The notes under the pieces were generated by a model, which did no database searches, had not been told where the DNA came from, and saw only the letters and a list, made by a program, of their open reading frames with translations. A program made the translations under genes and the position numbers. 28,751 bases of DNA, taken from positions 1 through 28,751 of IMG/VR virus record IMGVR_UViG_3300027777_000114; one strand, given 5' to 3'. Below, in pieces: positions 22,665 through 28,751 of the stretch (the stretch's first letter is position 1; the number at the start of each line of letters is the position of its first letter). Source of the stretch: a virus.

Positions 22665-23342
22665 CTATTTTATTATTTGACTGCTAATACCAACACCCAA
22701 TAACATACCAACACCAACTTTAAAAGCAGTTGATTGATACCACTTAGGTTCTTTCTTAACGTAGATATTAGATAGGTTAGTGATTGACATAGTTGGATTA
22801 TCAATGTGCAACCTAACAACACTATCTTTTTTTCTCAATAAACGATTAAATAGACCATCTCTGAGAGTATCTCCTACCGAATAGGTCAAAGTACCACTTG
22901 ATAGAATTGAATCGATTACAAGGCTTCCAGTAGTATCAATCTTACCATCTATTGACCACCAATCATTGTAGTCTGAGAATTGAACTGGTAACTTAATGTA
23001 GTTACTTGAATCAATTGTGATAGGTTCAGTAAGTTGTATCTTAGTTTCTACCTTAGTCTTATACTGAATCTTAACAATCTCCTTAGGATTACGAATTGCA
23101 AGTAGTTTAATTGCCATATCCCTTGAATCAATTTCAGTTTGATAGTTAATAGCCTGACTAATCAATTGACTTGAATCAGATAGGTGTTGTACCCTATATG
23201 ACTCTACCTCTTCTTTCATCTTACGATAGTCAATGGTAAGTTGTCCATTAGTACCACAAGTATGAATGAAGATAAGTATCATCACCATAGCACCAACAAT
23301 CATCAATACCTTATCAAGTGAATCAAACTTACTTTGTTCCAT
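22665..23342 (-). CDS. Spanin-like / DUF6549-type membrane protein, 225 aa
   Basis: Starts at ATG 23342 (MEQSKFDSLDKVLMIVGAMV); the TTG start 3 codons upstream is less likely. An N-terminal membrane segment (about residues 12-28, VLMIVGAMVMILIFIH) is followed by a coiled-coil stretch (YRKMKEEVESYRVQHLSDSS onward), then a beta-rich domain and a C-terminal hydrophobic patch (FKVGVGMLLGVGISSQII). Proteins of this build in Bacteroidota phages (DUF6549-like) sit near lysis genes and have been suggested as spanin-like, but the function is not established. It ends 148 nt before the next gene. Confidence 0.5.
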   Translation of the reverse strand: MEQSKFDSLDKVLMIVGAMVMILIFIHTCGTNGQLTIDYRKMKEEVESYRVQHLSDSSQLISQAINYQTEIDSRDMAIKLLAIRNPKEIVKIQYKTKVETKIQLTEPITIDSSNYIKLPVQFSDYNDWWSIDGKIDTTGSLVIDSILSSGTLTYSVGDTLRDGLFNRLLRKKDSVVRLHIDNPTMSITNLSNIYVKKEPKWYQSTAFKVGVGMLLGVGISSQIIK

Positions 23343-23529
23343 AGCTACCAATTAACTTAATAAACTTTTCCCACTTCAATTCAAAACAAGACTTATCTCT
23401 TAGGTTTGACCTCAATACATTCTTTGCCACATAGATTGGCATTTCACGTTCAGTCACATAATGCTTTACCACAATCAGCAGTCTCTCATCTGCTTCTTCT
23501 TCGTCCATTGGTAGAGTGCATTCTTTCAT
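23329..23529 (-). CDS. Small protein, 66 aa, unknown function
   Basis: MKECTLPMDEEEADERLLIV, followed by VKHYVTEREMPIYVAKNVLR and KSCFELKWEKFIKLI. Acidic N-terminus, basic C-terminus, probably helical. Its start overlaps the PAS-DHp stop (ATGA) and its end overlaps the spanin-like start by 14 nt, so it is translated with them. It is not the missing ATPase domain of a kinase: no N-, G1- or G2-box motif is present. Function unknown. Confidence 0.5.
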   Translation of the reverse strand: MKECTLPMDEEEADERLLIVVKHYVTEREMPIYVAKNVLRSNLRDKSCFELKWEKFIKLIGSYGTK

Positions 23530-24095
23530 AACTGCCTTGTTGCTTTCTTAACTAATAGGTGTATTGATTCATCAAGTTTCTTCATTGAATCATCAACCAT
23601 CTTGAGTAGTTCAGTCTGCTCTTGGTCACCTACTTTTTCACCCTTATCAAGCAACAACTTAACCACTCCAGCAACAGATGTCAATGGTTGTCTTAATTCG
23701 TGAGACAACATAAACCTAAACTCTTCTAATAACTGCTTCTGCTTCTCGTGTTCGTGAGATGTGATACTGGTCACATCAGTAATTTGAAAACCTATAAAAT
23801 GTAATGAACCAAGTATTGCATAACAATTCCACAAGCACCATCTTAAACCACTATTTTTTTGCTTGGTTCGTGCATAAATACGAACTGGATTAGGTGTAAT
23901 CTCAATGGCTCTCTTAACTGAATAAACATAGTCGTCAAGTTCAGTATCGTCTGAGATTATATCACTAACTTTTTTTGGTTTGATGTGACTTGAATACTCC
24001 TTAAACAAGTCATTTGAACTCACAATCTTACCTTCATAGTCAGAAACTACATACAACAAGTCAATAGAATTGGCTAAGATGTATATTGCCGACAT
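23526..24095 (-). CDS. PAS + histidine-kinase dimerisation (DHp) protein without ATPase domain
   Basis: A 189-aa protein. Residues about 10-110 look like a PAS sensor domain (LLYVVSDYEGKIVSSNDLFK ... LHFIGFQITDVT as PAC-like end). Residues 113-175 form a helical linker and a HisKA H-box: FMLSHELRQPLTSVAGVV with His132, followed by the second DHp helix (LLKMVDDSMKKLDESIHLL). The protein then ends at 189, so the usual HATPase_c domain is absent and the next genes do not supply it. It could be phosphorylated by, or dimerise with, a host kinase. It lies between two membrane-protein genes in the lysis block. Confidence 0.8.
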   Translation of the reverse strand: MSAIYILANSIDLLYVVSDYEGKIVSSNDLFKEYSSHIKPKKVSDIISDDTELDDYVYSVKRAIEITPNPVRIYARTKQKNSGLRWCLWNCYAILGSLHFIGFQITDVTSITSHEHEKQKQLLEEFRFMLSHELRQPLTSVAGVVKLLLDKGEKVGDQEQTELLKMVDDSMKKLDESIHLLVKKATRQL

Positions 24096-24098
24096 ATA

Positions 24099-24587
24099 TT
24101 AACTCTTCACAATCTTATTAATCTTACGAATCATTTCCAACCAGTAAAATGTAGAACGATATAGCCATATTGAAGTAGCCAATAACATCAACATCATCAC
24201 AATTGAGTTCGATAAGTCACTATATTGGTAAGGTTGAGCCATAGTTAATTCATTTTTGTGTGAAATAATAGGTTTAAGATTCAACTTTTCACCACGAATT
24301 AACCACTTAGCATCACAAGGTTGGATGGTATCTGATGCTCTGAATGGTATAGATAGTGATGGTTGTACTTCTACCTCTACTTTCGGCTCAAATTTAATCA
24401 AATTTTCATCAACATATAGAATTTCACCCCATTGATTTTGATATATATACATTGATGTATCACCCATATAGTGATTAATGAACATAAATGGTTCAGGCTG
24501 CTTGACTTCCTTATGATTTATGGTGTAAATTGTATCATATGTAACCTTATATTGTGAATGGATGGTATCCTTAACTGAATCATACAT
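24099..24587 (-). CDS. One-TM protein in the lysis block, 162 aa
   Basis: MYDSVKDTIHSQYKVTYDTI then a hydrophilic, beta-rich domain with YQNQWGEILYVD, then a membrane segment at about residues 127-143 (SNSIVMMLMLLATSIWL) and a short basic tail. The topology is likely a C-terminal anchor. The start at 24587 is preceded by GGGAGG about 9 nt upstream, one of the few convincing Shine-Dalgarno-like sites here, and overlaps the holin stop by 8 nt. The gene ends 3 nt before the PAS-DHp gene. It may be a lysis accessory or membrane partner of that protein. Confidence 0.5.
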   Translation of the reverse strand: MYDSVKDTIHSQYKVTYDTIYTINHKEVKQPEPFMFINHYMGDTSMYIYQNQWGEILYVDENLIKFEPKVEVEVQPSLSIPFRASDTIQPCDAKWLIRGEKLNLKPIISHKNELTMAQPYQYSDLSNSIVMMLMLLATSIWLYRSTFYWLEMIRKINKIVKS

Positions 24588-24789
24588 TAGTACCTCCCTT
24601 CTCTGATGGTTTCCACACCCATTTCAATGTAACAACTGCACCAATAATGTAGGCAAATGACTCTTTATCTATCTTCTTACTGAAAAATAGCCAAAATCCT
24701 ATGACAGATATGAGTGAGCCAATTGTTAAGTGCCAGTACACCATAATCAAATCGGCTATTTGCTTAAATTTTTTTGGTTCTATAGCCAT
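24580..24789 (-). CDS. Two-TM holin candidate, 69 aa
   Basis: Size, charge and two hydrophobic segments (about residues 18-36, YWHLTIGSLISVIGFWLFF; and about 44-59, SFAYIIGAVVTLKWVW) with a polar turn between fit a class II holin. It directly follows the endolysin gene (5-nt gap), the expected place. Another small membrane protein cannot be excluded. The C-terminus is basic (KPSEKGGTNV). Confidence 0.65.
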   Translation of the reverse strand: MAIEPKKFKQIADLIMVYWHLTIGSLISVIGFWLFFSKKIDKESFAYIIGAVVTLKWVWKPSEKGGTNV

Positions 24790-24794
24790 ACTAA

Positions 24795-25253
24795 CTATAC
24801 GACCTTCGTAAAATATAGTTCTGCTTCTTTTTGCCTTCTTTTAGTTAAACCTTTCAACACAACACCACCTCCACGGTTCCATTTAACGAACTCTAAGGCT
24901 ATATTTGGGTCATTAGGGTCACTAAGTACCTTCTTGAGTAAAGTAGACTTGGAAAGATTGCCTAATCCAACATTGAATGCAAAACATACCAATGCATTAA
25001 ATTGATATTGGTTTAATTTTACTGATTTAGTGTATTTACTGACATAGATATCATAGTCAACTAAGGTATGAATCAATAATACTTCTGCTTCTTCCTTGTC
25101 ACGCAACACATCACCCATCTTTACATTAGACTTATCAGGATAGTAACAAGAACCATAGCCAATTGTAGGTACATTGGCTGAACACCTATATGCATTCAGC
25201 CTAAGTCCTTCAAAGTCTTTGATTAATTGAATACCAGTCTTGCTAATGTTCAT
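24795..25253 (-). CDS. GH24 endolysin (lysozyme)
   Basis: A 152-aa T4-lysozyme-family muramidase. The catalytic pattern E-(8 aa)-(D/C)-(5 aa)-T is present as E15 in DFEGLRLNAY, C24, and T30 in VPTIGYG. Later motifs include NQYQFNALVCFAFNVGLGNL and WNRGGGVVLKGLTKRRQKEA, the usual C-terminal lobe. C24 takes the place of the Asp found in T4 (D20), a known variant. No signal-anchor is seen, so it needs the holin. The start overlaps the upstream stop (TAATG). Confidence 0.93.
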   Translation of the reverse strand: MNISKTGIQLIKDFEGLRLNAYRCSANVPTIGYGSCYYPDKSNVKMGDVLRDKEEAEVLLIHTLVDYDIYVSKYTKSVKLNQYQFNALVCFAFNVGLGNLSKSTLLKKVLSDPNDPNIALEFVKWNRGGGVVLKGLTKRRQKEAELYFTKVV

Positions 25254-25792
25254 TATAAGTATAATCTAATTTCAATACTTGTGTCTGTAAAATCATCTTG
25301 ATAGCCACTACCAATACTATAATTAAAGAAATTAATTGTATTAACTGATACCCCTATAACACCTAAAAAACAATCATTATTAGCAGTAGCACCTGATGTT
25401 GCTAATAAAAATACTCTTCCAGTATTAAATATATCTGTACTTGATGTGATTGAATATTTACCAGCACTAATTCTTGCAAATATAATTGTTACACCAAGTG
25501 TATTTTCTTGTTCATTAAATATTGGGTCACCACTACCACTTTGTGAAACTAACCCAACCCAAGTAAGATAAGGTCTTTTAACAATAGGATTGTGAGTATC
25601 TGCATTATCTACCAATTCACCAGTAACAGATGAGACTATATTAGGTAATTGACCAATTAAGTTTTCAGCAGTTATCTGCTTCGATGTACCTTGAGGTGAT
25701 TGAGTCGTGTCGCTCACATCAACGATGTATAATAAGTCTGCTGCAACTGGTGCAGTTAGAACTTCTAAGTCGGTTATTTTTACTCCTGCCAT
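25253..25792 (-). CDS. Tail fibre / receptor-binding-type protein, paralogue A, 179 aa
   Basis: The first 40 residues (MAGVKITDLEVLTAPVAADL ... TTQSPQGTSKQ) match paralogue B at 34 of 40 positions and look like a short adaptor that docks to the tail or fibre. The rest is beta-rich (VVSSVTGELVDNADTHNPIV, then FARISAGKYSITSSTDIFNT), of the type found at fibre tips. The start codon context contains the only CATG I saw in the window. It is followed at once by the endolysin gene. Confidence 0.6.
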   Translation of the reverse strand: MAGVKITDLEVLTAPVAADLLYIVDVSDTTQSPQGTSKQITAENLIGQLPNIVSSVTGELVDNADTHNPIVKRPYLTWVGLVSQSGSGDPIFNEQENTLGVTIIFARISAGKYSITSSTDIFNTGRVFLLATSGATANNDCFLGVIGVSVNTINFFNYSIGSGYQDDFTDTSIEIRLYL

Positions 25793-26294
25793 GATATTAT
25801 GCTATTAAGTAAGTTCCTGAAATATTTATGTTGTAATCACCACCTATTGCAGTATTTAACATCGAGAAAATGATTCGTGTTCCAGTACCAGTTATTGAAT
25901 AACTTGATAACAATGGATTTTGAACATCATTATTTGTCTTAAATGCCATTATTCCATTAGCATTTGTACTTGGTAATAATCCATTTGGTGGTGTAAAATA
26001 TGTCTCTCCAAATAGAATTGGACTTGCACTATTAAACAAACCGAAATTAATATAAAAACTAACAGAATTACCTATGCGAGTATAGAATGCACTACGTAAA
26101 ACTGAATTTTGATAATCGGTAGTTATTGTTGGTGTCCACGTTCCACTTTCAATAGCCAATACATTGCTGACTTCTATCTGCTTACTTGTCCCTTGAGGAC
26201 TCTGCCGAGTATCACTAACATCGACAATATATAGCAAGTCATCACTTGCAGATTCCGTCAATACTTCTAAGTCGGTAATTTTTACTCCTGCCAT
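25673..26294 (-). repeat. Duplicated 5' ends of the two fibre-tip genes
   Basis: The first 120 bp of paralogue A (25792-25673) and paralogue B (26294-26175) are clearly homologous at DNA level. The first 31 bp (ATGGCAGGAGTAAAAAT then accgacttagaag) differ at only one base. The repeats encode the shared docking segment and could recombine to swap tip domains. Confidence 0.75.
25797..26294 (-). CDS. Tail fibre / receptor-binding-type protein, paralogue B, 165 aa
   Basis: Shares the 40-residue N-terminal adaptor with the downstream paralogue. The remainder (SGTWTPTITTDYQNSVLRSA, then FYTRIGNSVSFYINFG, FTPPNGLLPSTN) is a different beta-rich tip domain; the GTWTPT and YTRIGNSVSF segments are familiar from phage fibre proteins. 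It probably binds a surface receptor. The stop is 4 nt before paralogue A. Confidence 0.6.
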   Translation of the reverse strand: MAGVKITDLEVLTESASDDLLYIVDVSDTRQSPQGTSKQIEVSNVLAIESGTWTPTITTDYQNSVLRSAFYTRIGNSVSFYINFGLFNSASPILFGETYFTPPNGLLPSTNANGIMAFKTNNDVQNPLLSSYSITGTGTRIIFSMLNTAIGGDYNINISGTYLIA

Positions 26295-26298
26295 ATGG

Positions 26299-26517
26299 TT
26301 AATTGTTTAAGATGTAGTTTACTGCTTTAGTTGAGTCTGTAAATTTAATACCATTGAATGTAAACTGATTTACATTTATTAAGAAGATGCCGACATTAGT
26401 ACCTAAGTGCAAGGTAAATTCATCAACGACTTCGCATAGTTCAACATTGGATGCAATTTCACCAAAGACCGATGTTGTGAAGGTTACATATCCACCTTCA
26501 ATTGTTATGTCTATCAT
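26299..26517 (-). CDS. Small fibre-region protein, 72 aa, unknown function
   Basis: MIDITIEGGYVTFTTSVFGE, then LCEVVDEFTLHLGTNVGIFL and NQFTFNGIKFTDSTKAVNYI. Beta-rich, acidic, with no cysteine motif. The start overlaps the fibre stop (ATGA), and the gap to the next gene is 4 nt. It may be a fibre-associated or assembly protein. No family recognised. Confidence 0.5.
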   Translation of the reverse strand: MIDITIEGGYVTFTTSVFGEIASNVELCEVVDEFTLHLGTNVGIFLINVNQFTFNGIKFTDSTKAVNYILNN

Positions 26518-28751
26518 AGTTTTTCGATTAAGAACATTGAACCAAAATTAACATCTGTCGCATTAGTATTCTGCAATGCGAAGACAATATATCTGTTTGC
26601 CGTCCAATCAATAGCATTAGCAGATACTCCTTGTGTTGTGCCAATATCACTTGGAAATCCAGTATAAGCAGCATTAAATGTTTCAGTATTCGTTGTAGCA
26701 TTTTTAATTACCCAATGGCGTAGCATCTGATTCAATAAGTTAGCGGCACCAGCAGCAGCCCAAGCACTTACTAATAATGGTGTTCCACTCAAATCAGCAG
26801 TAGCATTAACATATATTCTCAAGGTTTGTGTACCTGAAACACCAGTTTTCTTAGTACGAAAGCTAATTCTGATAATATCACCAACTGCAAATGTATTGGC
26901 TGCAATTAGCTGAGTATAGACGGCAGTATTAGTTGTATTTGAAAAACTTGCAGTATCGGTTACTGACTTATAAATTGTCGGAACTACAATTGATATATTG
27001 CCACTACCAAGCAATGATGTTGAGTTGATGGTCTTGATGCTTGTTCCACTTACTAATGCATCTTGTTTAGCATTCCAAGTAGATGCACTTGCAATACGAG
27101 CATCAGCCAATGTTCCAGTCCATCCTAATGTTAATGATGTTGCTTGTAGTAGAGCCGTTGTAGGAGTGCCACCAAGTGTAAGTGTCACATTGGTATCATC
27201 AACTTTGGTTAATGCAGCAGCAGTTATTGTTGGTTGTTTTCCATTTAACGCAGTTTGCGTAGCCGTACTGATTGGCTTATTAGCATCACTTGTATTGTCG
27301 ACATTGCTCAATCCAACCGCAGACTTATCTAATGTTTGAAAAGACTTATCTCCTCTATAATATTGTGATGATGTACCAGCTGTAATTGTAGGCTCAACTG
27401 CAATGTTACCAGCACCAAGAACACTTGTTGAGTTTATGGTCTTAATGTTTGTGCCACTTACAAGTGAATCTTGTTTACCATTAAAAGTTGACCAATCAGC
27501 ACTACTCAATGCTCCTCTATTAGATGCAGATGCAGTTGGTAGGTTCAATGTATGTGTACTTGTTGAAGAACTTATTGCAAAATCAGTTCCACTTGTACCT
27601 ACTGCCAAATTTTGCACTTGTGCAGTTAAACCATTAAGTGCATTTATGCCAGTTGAGAATGTTGTGATTACTTGGCAAAGATGATTATCTTCAGTATGTA
27701 GTGTAATTGTTTTGCTACTATGTAATACATAGACTCTTATAGCAAGTCTATCAGCGGCAAGTAATATTGTACTTGGAACTGCTACCGCAGTAGTATAAAG
27801 GTCAATCGTAGTACCATTAGTAATGCCTTCAGGATTAGTTGAATTCGATGCAATTAATGTCAATGTGCCACCACTTAACTTATATAATTCTACATAGAAT
27901 GATGGACTACCACCGCCACTTGATGCAGAAAAGTACATCTCGAAATTCCAATTTCCAGCAGGTATTGCCAATAGATTTGGAACACTCGCATCAGTTATAA
28001 ATGACTGAATGTATCCATTTGCATTAATGCTAAAATCTGTTCCTCCACCAATAATTGGAGTTCCACTCATCTGCTTGAATGCTACACCTCCCAATGTACC
28101 TTGAGCAACTGAACCATTTAAATAGTAACTTAGAGATGAACCACCACCACTTGATGTTGGAAAATTAGCAAGTTGCCCATCTCCACGAATGTATTGACTT
28201 GATAAACCATTTGCACTTACTCCTAATGTACCACTTGTTGTTATTGGACTATTAGTTACTGAGAATGCAGATGGCATTGTAAGACCAACTGATGTAACAC
28301 TACCATTTGGTATATTAGGTTTGTTCTTGATGTAGTCAAGTAATAAGTTATTTGTTTGATTCCAATCACTTTGTATTTGGGCATCAGGTATTGTAGGCTT
28401 ATTTAATATTTGAGAAAGTCCGCTCGTTGCGTTCCAATCAGAATTAACTTGTGGTGGAACATCTGTAATTTTTATAAAACCACTATCATTAGTCAATTGA
28501 CTTGTCAATGTTGGCACATCAGCAGATGTAATAAAACCACTATCGTTAGTTAGTTGACTTGTAGCAGTTGGAACATCTGCTGAAGTTATAAATCCGCTAT
28601 CGTTAGTTAATTCACTCGTCAATGTTGGAACATCGGCAGAAGTGATAAAGCCACTATCGTTAGTCAAGTCACTTGTTAATGTCGGAATTGTAGGTTGATT
28701 ACTTAAATCGTTATAATTTCCACTTGTAGCTACTGCTGCTAATGTTGGTTT
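26514..28751 (-). CDS. Large tail fibre protein (5' end outside window)
   Basis: At least 745 codons are present and the frame is open to the right edge. The first visible residues are KPTLAAVATSGNYNDLSNQP, so the true start is outside; an apparent TTG start at 28667 is inside a repeat and not real. It has tandem 19-aa repeats LTNDSGFITSADVPT-TSx near the N-terminal visible part. It then has fibre motifs SSQYxRGDxxF (twice), and two copies of GTxIKTINSTSxLGxGNI. C-terminal domains are beta-rich (SYYLNGSVAQGTLGG; TQTLRIYVNATADLSGTPLL). These modules are common in side-tail fibres and receptor-binding proteins of phages. Confidence 0.85.
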   Translation of the reverse strand, partial: KPTLAAVATSGNYNDLSNQPTIPTLTSDLTNDSGFITSADVPTLTSELTNDSGFITSADVPTATSQLTNDSGFITSADVPTLTSQLTNDSGFIKITDVPPQVNSDWNATSGLSQILNKPTIPDAQIQSDWNQTNNLLLDYIKNKPNIPNGSVTSVGLTMPSAFSVTNSPITTSGTLGVSANGLSSQYIRGDGQLANFPTSSGGGSSLSYYLNGSVAQGTLGGVAFKQMSGTPIIGGGTDFSINANGYIQSFITDASVPNLLAIPAGNWNFEMYFSASSGGGSPSFYVELYKLSGGTLTLIASNSTNPEGITNGTTIDLYTTAVAVPSTILLAADRLAIRVYVLHSSKTITLHTEDNHLCQVITTFSTGINALNGLTAQVQNLAVGTSGTDFAISSSTSTHTLNLPTASASNRGALSSADWSTFNGKQDSLVSGTNIKTINSTSVLGAGNIAVEPTITAGTSSQYYRGDKSFQTLDKSAVGLSNVDNTSDANKPISTATQTALNGKQPTITAAALTKVDDTNVTLTLGGTPTTALLQATSLTLGWTGTLADARIASASTWNAKQDALVSGTSIKTINSTSLLGSGNISIVVPTIYKSVTDTASFSNTTNTAVYTQLIAANTFAVGDIIRISFRTKKTGVSGTQTLRIYVNATADLSGTPLLVSAWAAAGAANLLNQMLRHWVIKNATTNTETFNAAYTGFPSDIGTTQGVSANAIDWTANRYIVFALQNTNATDVNFGSMFLIEKL
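28440..28690 (-). repeat. Tandem 57-bp coding repeats in the tail fibre
   Basis: Three full copies (28667-28611, 28610-28554, 28553-28497) and partial copies on both sides encode LTNDSGFITSADVPT[L/A]TS[E/Q]. The copies are nearly identical in protein but differ at many third codon positions. They probably form a repeating shaft segment. Confidence 0.8.

Noticed and set aside
23329-23529. The 66-aa protein as a split-off ATPase domain of the PAS-DHp protein
   Set aside because: It is too short and lacks the N-, G1- and G2-box motifs of HATPase_c.
26998-27684. Long plus-strand frames opposite the fibre gene
   Set aside because: They are antisense shadows, rich in Val/Ala/Leu from reverse reading of repetitive fibre codons, with no promoter or family match.
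1-28751. CRISPR arrays, tRNA genes, insertion sequences, integrase or attachment sites
   Set aside because: I looked for regularly spaced repeats, cloverleaf sequences, transposase-like ORFs and tyrosine or serine recombinases and saw none; the only tandem repeat is coding (tail fibre).

Overview
The window is one stretch of a tailed-phage genome (virus or prophage), almost certainly a siphovirus of a Bacteroidota host (Flavobacterium-like or related). The evidence is as follows. Every gene I can support is on the minus strand. The genes are tightly packed with ATGA/TAATG overlaps. The DNA is A+T rich. Most translation starts lack a Shine-Dalgarno sequence. Several upstream regions carry the Bacteroidota promoter signature, a -7 box TAnnTTTG with (A/T)TTG about 16-20 nt upstream. 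The protein families are those of Bacteroidota siphophages. I see no integrase, excisionase, CI-like repressor, tRNA, insertion sequence or CRISPR array.

Layout in the direction of transcription (high to low coordinates): (1) 28751-25253, tail-fibre genes: a large fibre protein that enters from outside the window, a 72-aa protein, and two paralogous fibre-tip proteins sharing a 40-aa N-terminal adaptor. (2) 25253-22665, lysis and membrane block: GH24 endolysin, two-TM holin candidate, a one-TM protein, a PAS + histidine-kinase dimerisation (DHp) protein with no ATPase domain, a small protein and a spanin-like membrane protein. (3) 22591-22228, a single small gene with its own promoter and terminator. 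(4) 22192-17376, replication and recombination: SSB-like protein, coiled-coil partner, RecE/Cas4-like PD-(D/E)XK nuclease, VRR-NUC nuclease, then an apparent structured non-coding RNA (about 18247-18129) in front of a DUF6291/helicase-loader-like gene. (5) 17371-15893, nucleic-acid modification: PAPS-reductase-like PP-loop protein and a short cytosine-C5 methyltransferase. (6) 15851-13383, DnaB-like helicase and small conserved phage proteins, including two too short for routine gene calling. (7) 13386-9852, HAD phosphatase-like protein, small and large terminase, small proteins, and tail-assembly-chaperone-like genes with a possible -1 frameshift. (8) 9859-2470, tape measure, two large tail-tip proteins and a tail-tube-like protein with its own promoter. 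(9) 2470-1, glycosyltransferase-like and methyltransferase genes, a 26-aa ORF, and the first 274 codons of a portal-like protein leaving the window.

How the genes work together: helicase, loader, SSB and nucleases replicate and recombine the genome. Terminase and portal package it. Tape measure, chaperones, tube and tip proteins build the tail. Fibres bind the host. Endolysin, holin and spanin-like protein lyse it. The methyltransferases, PP-loop protein and glycosyltransferase probably modify phage DNA or virion surfaces.

The most unusual signals are: a candidate small RNA with two hairpins whose loops are perfectly complementary (kissing loop) and a terminator; a phage PAS-DHp protein without kinase catalytic domain; absence of GATC and near-absence of CATG across the window; a promoter-gene-terminator cassette; and several -7 boxes so close to start codons that leaderless mRNAs are predicted. 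Family assignments are from recognition of motifs, not from a database search.
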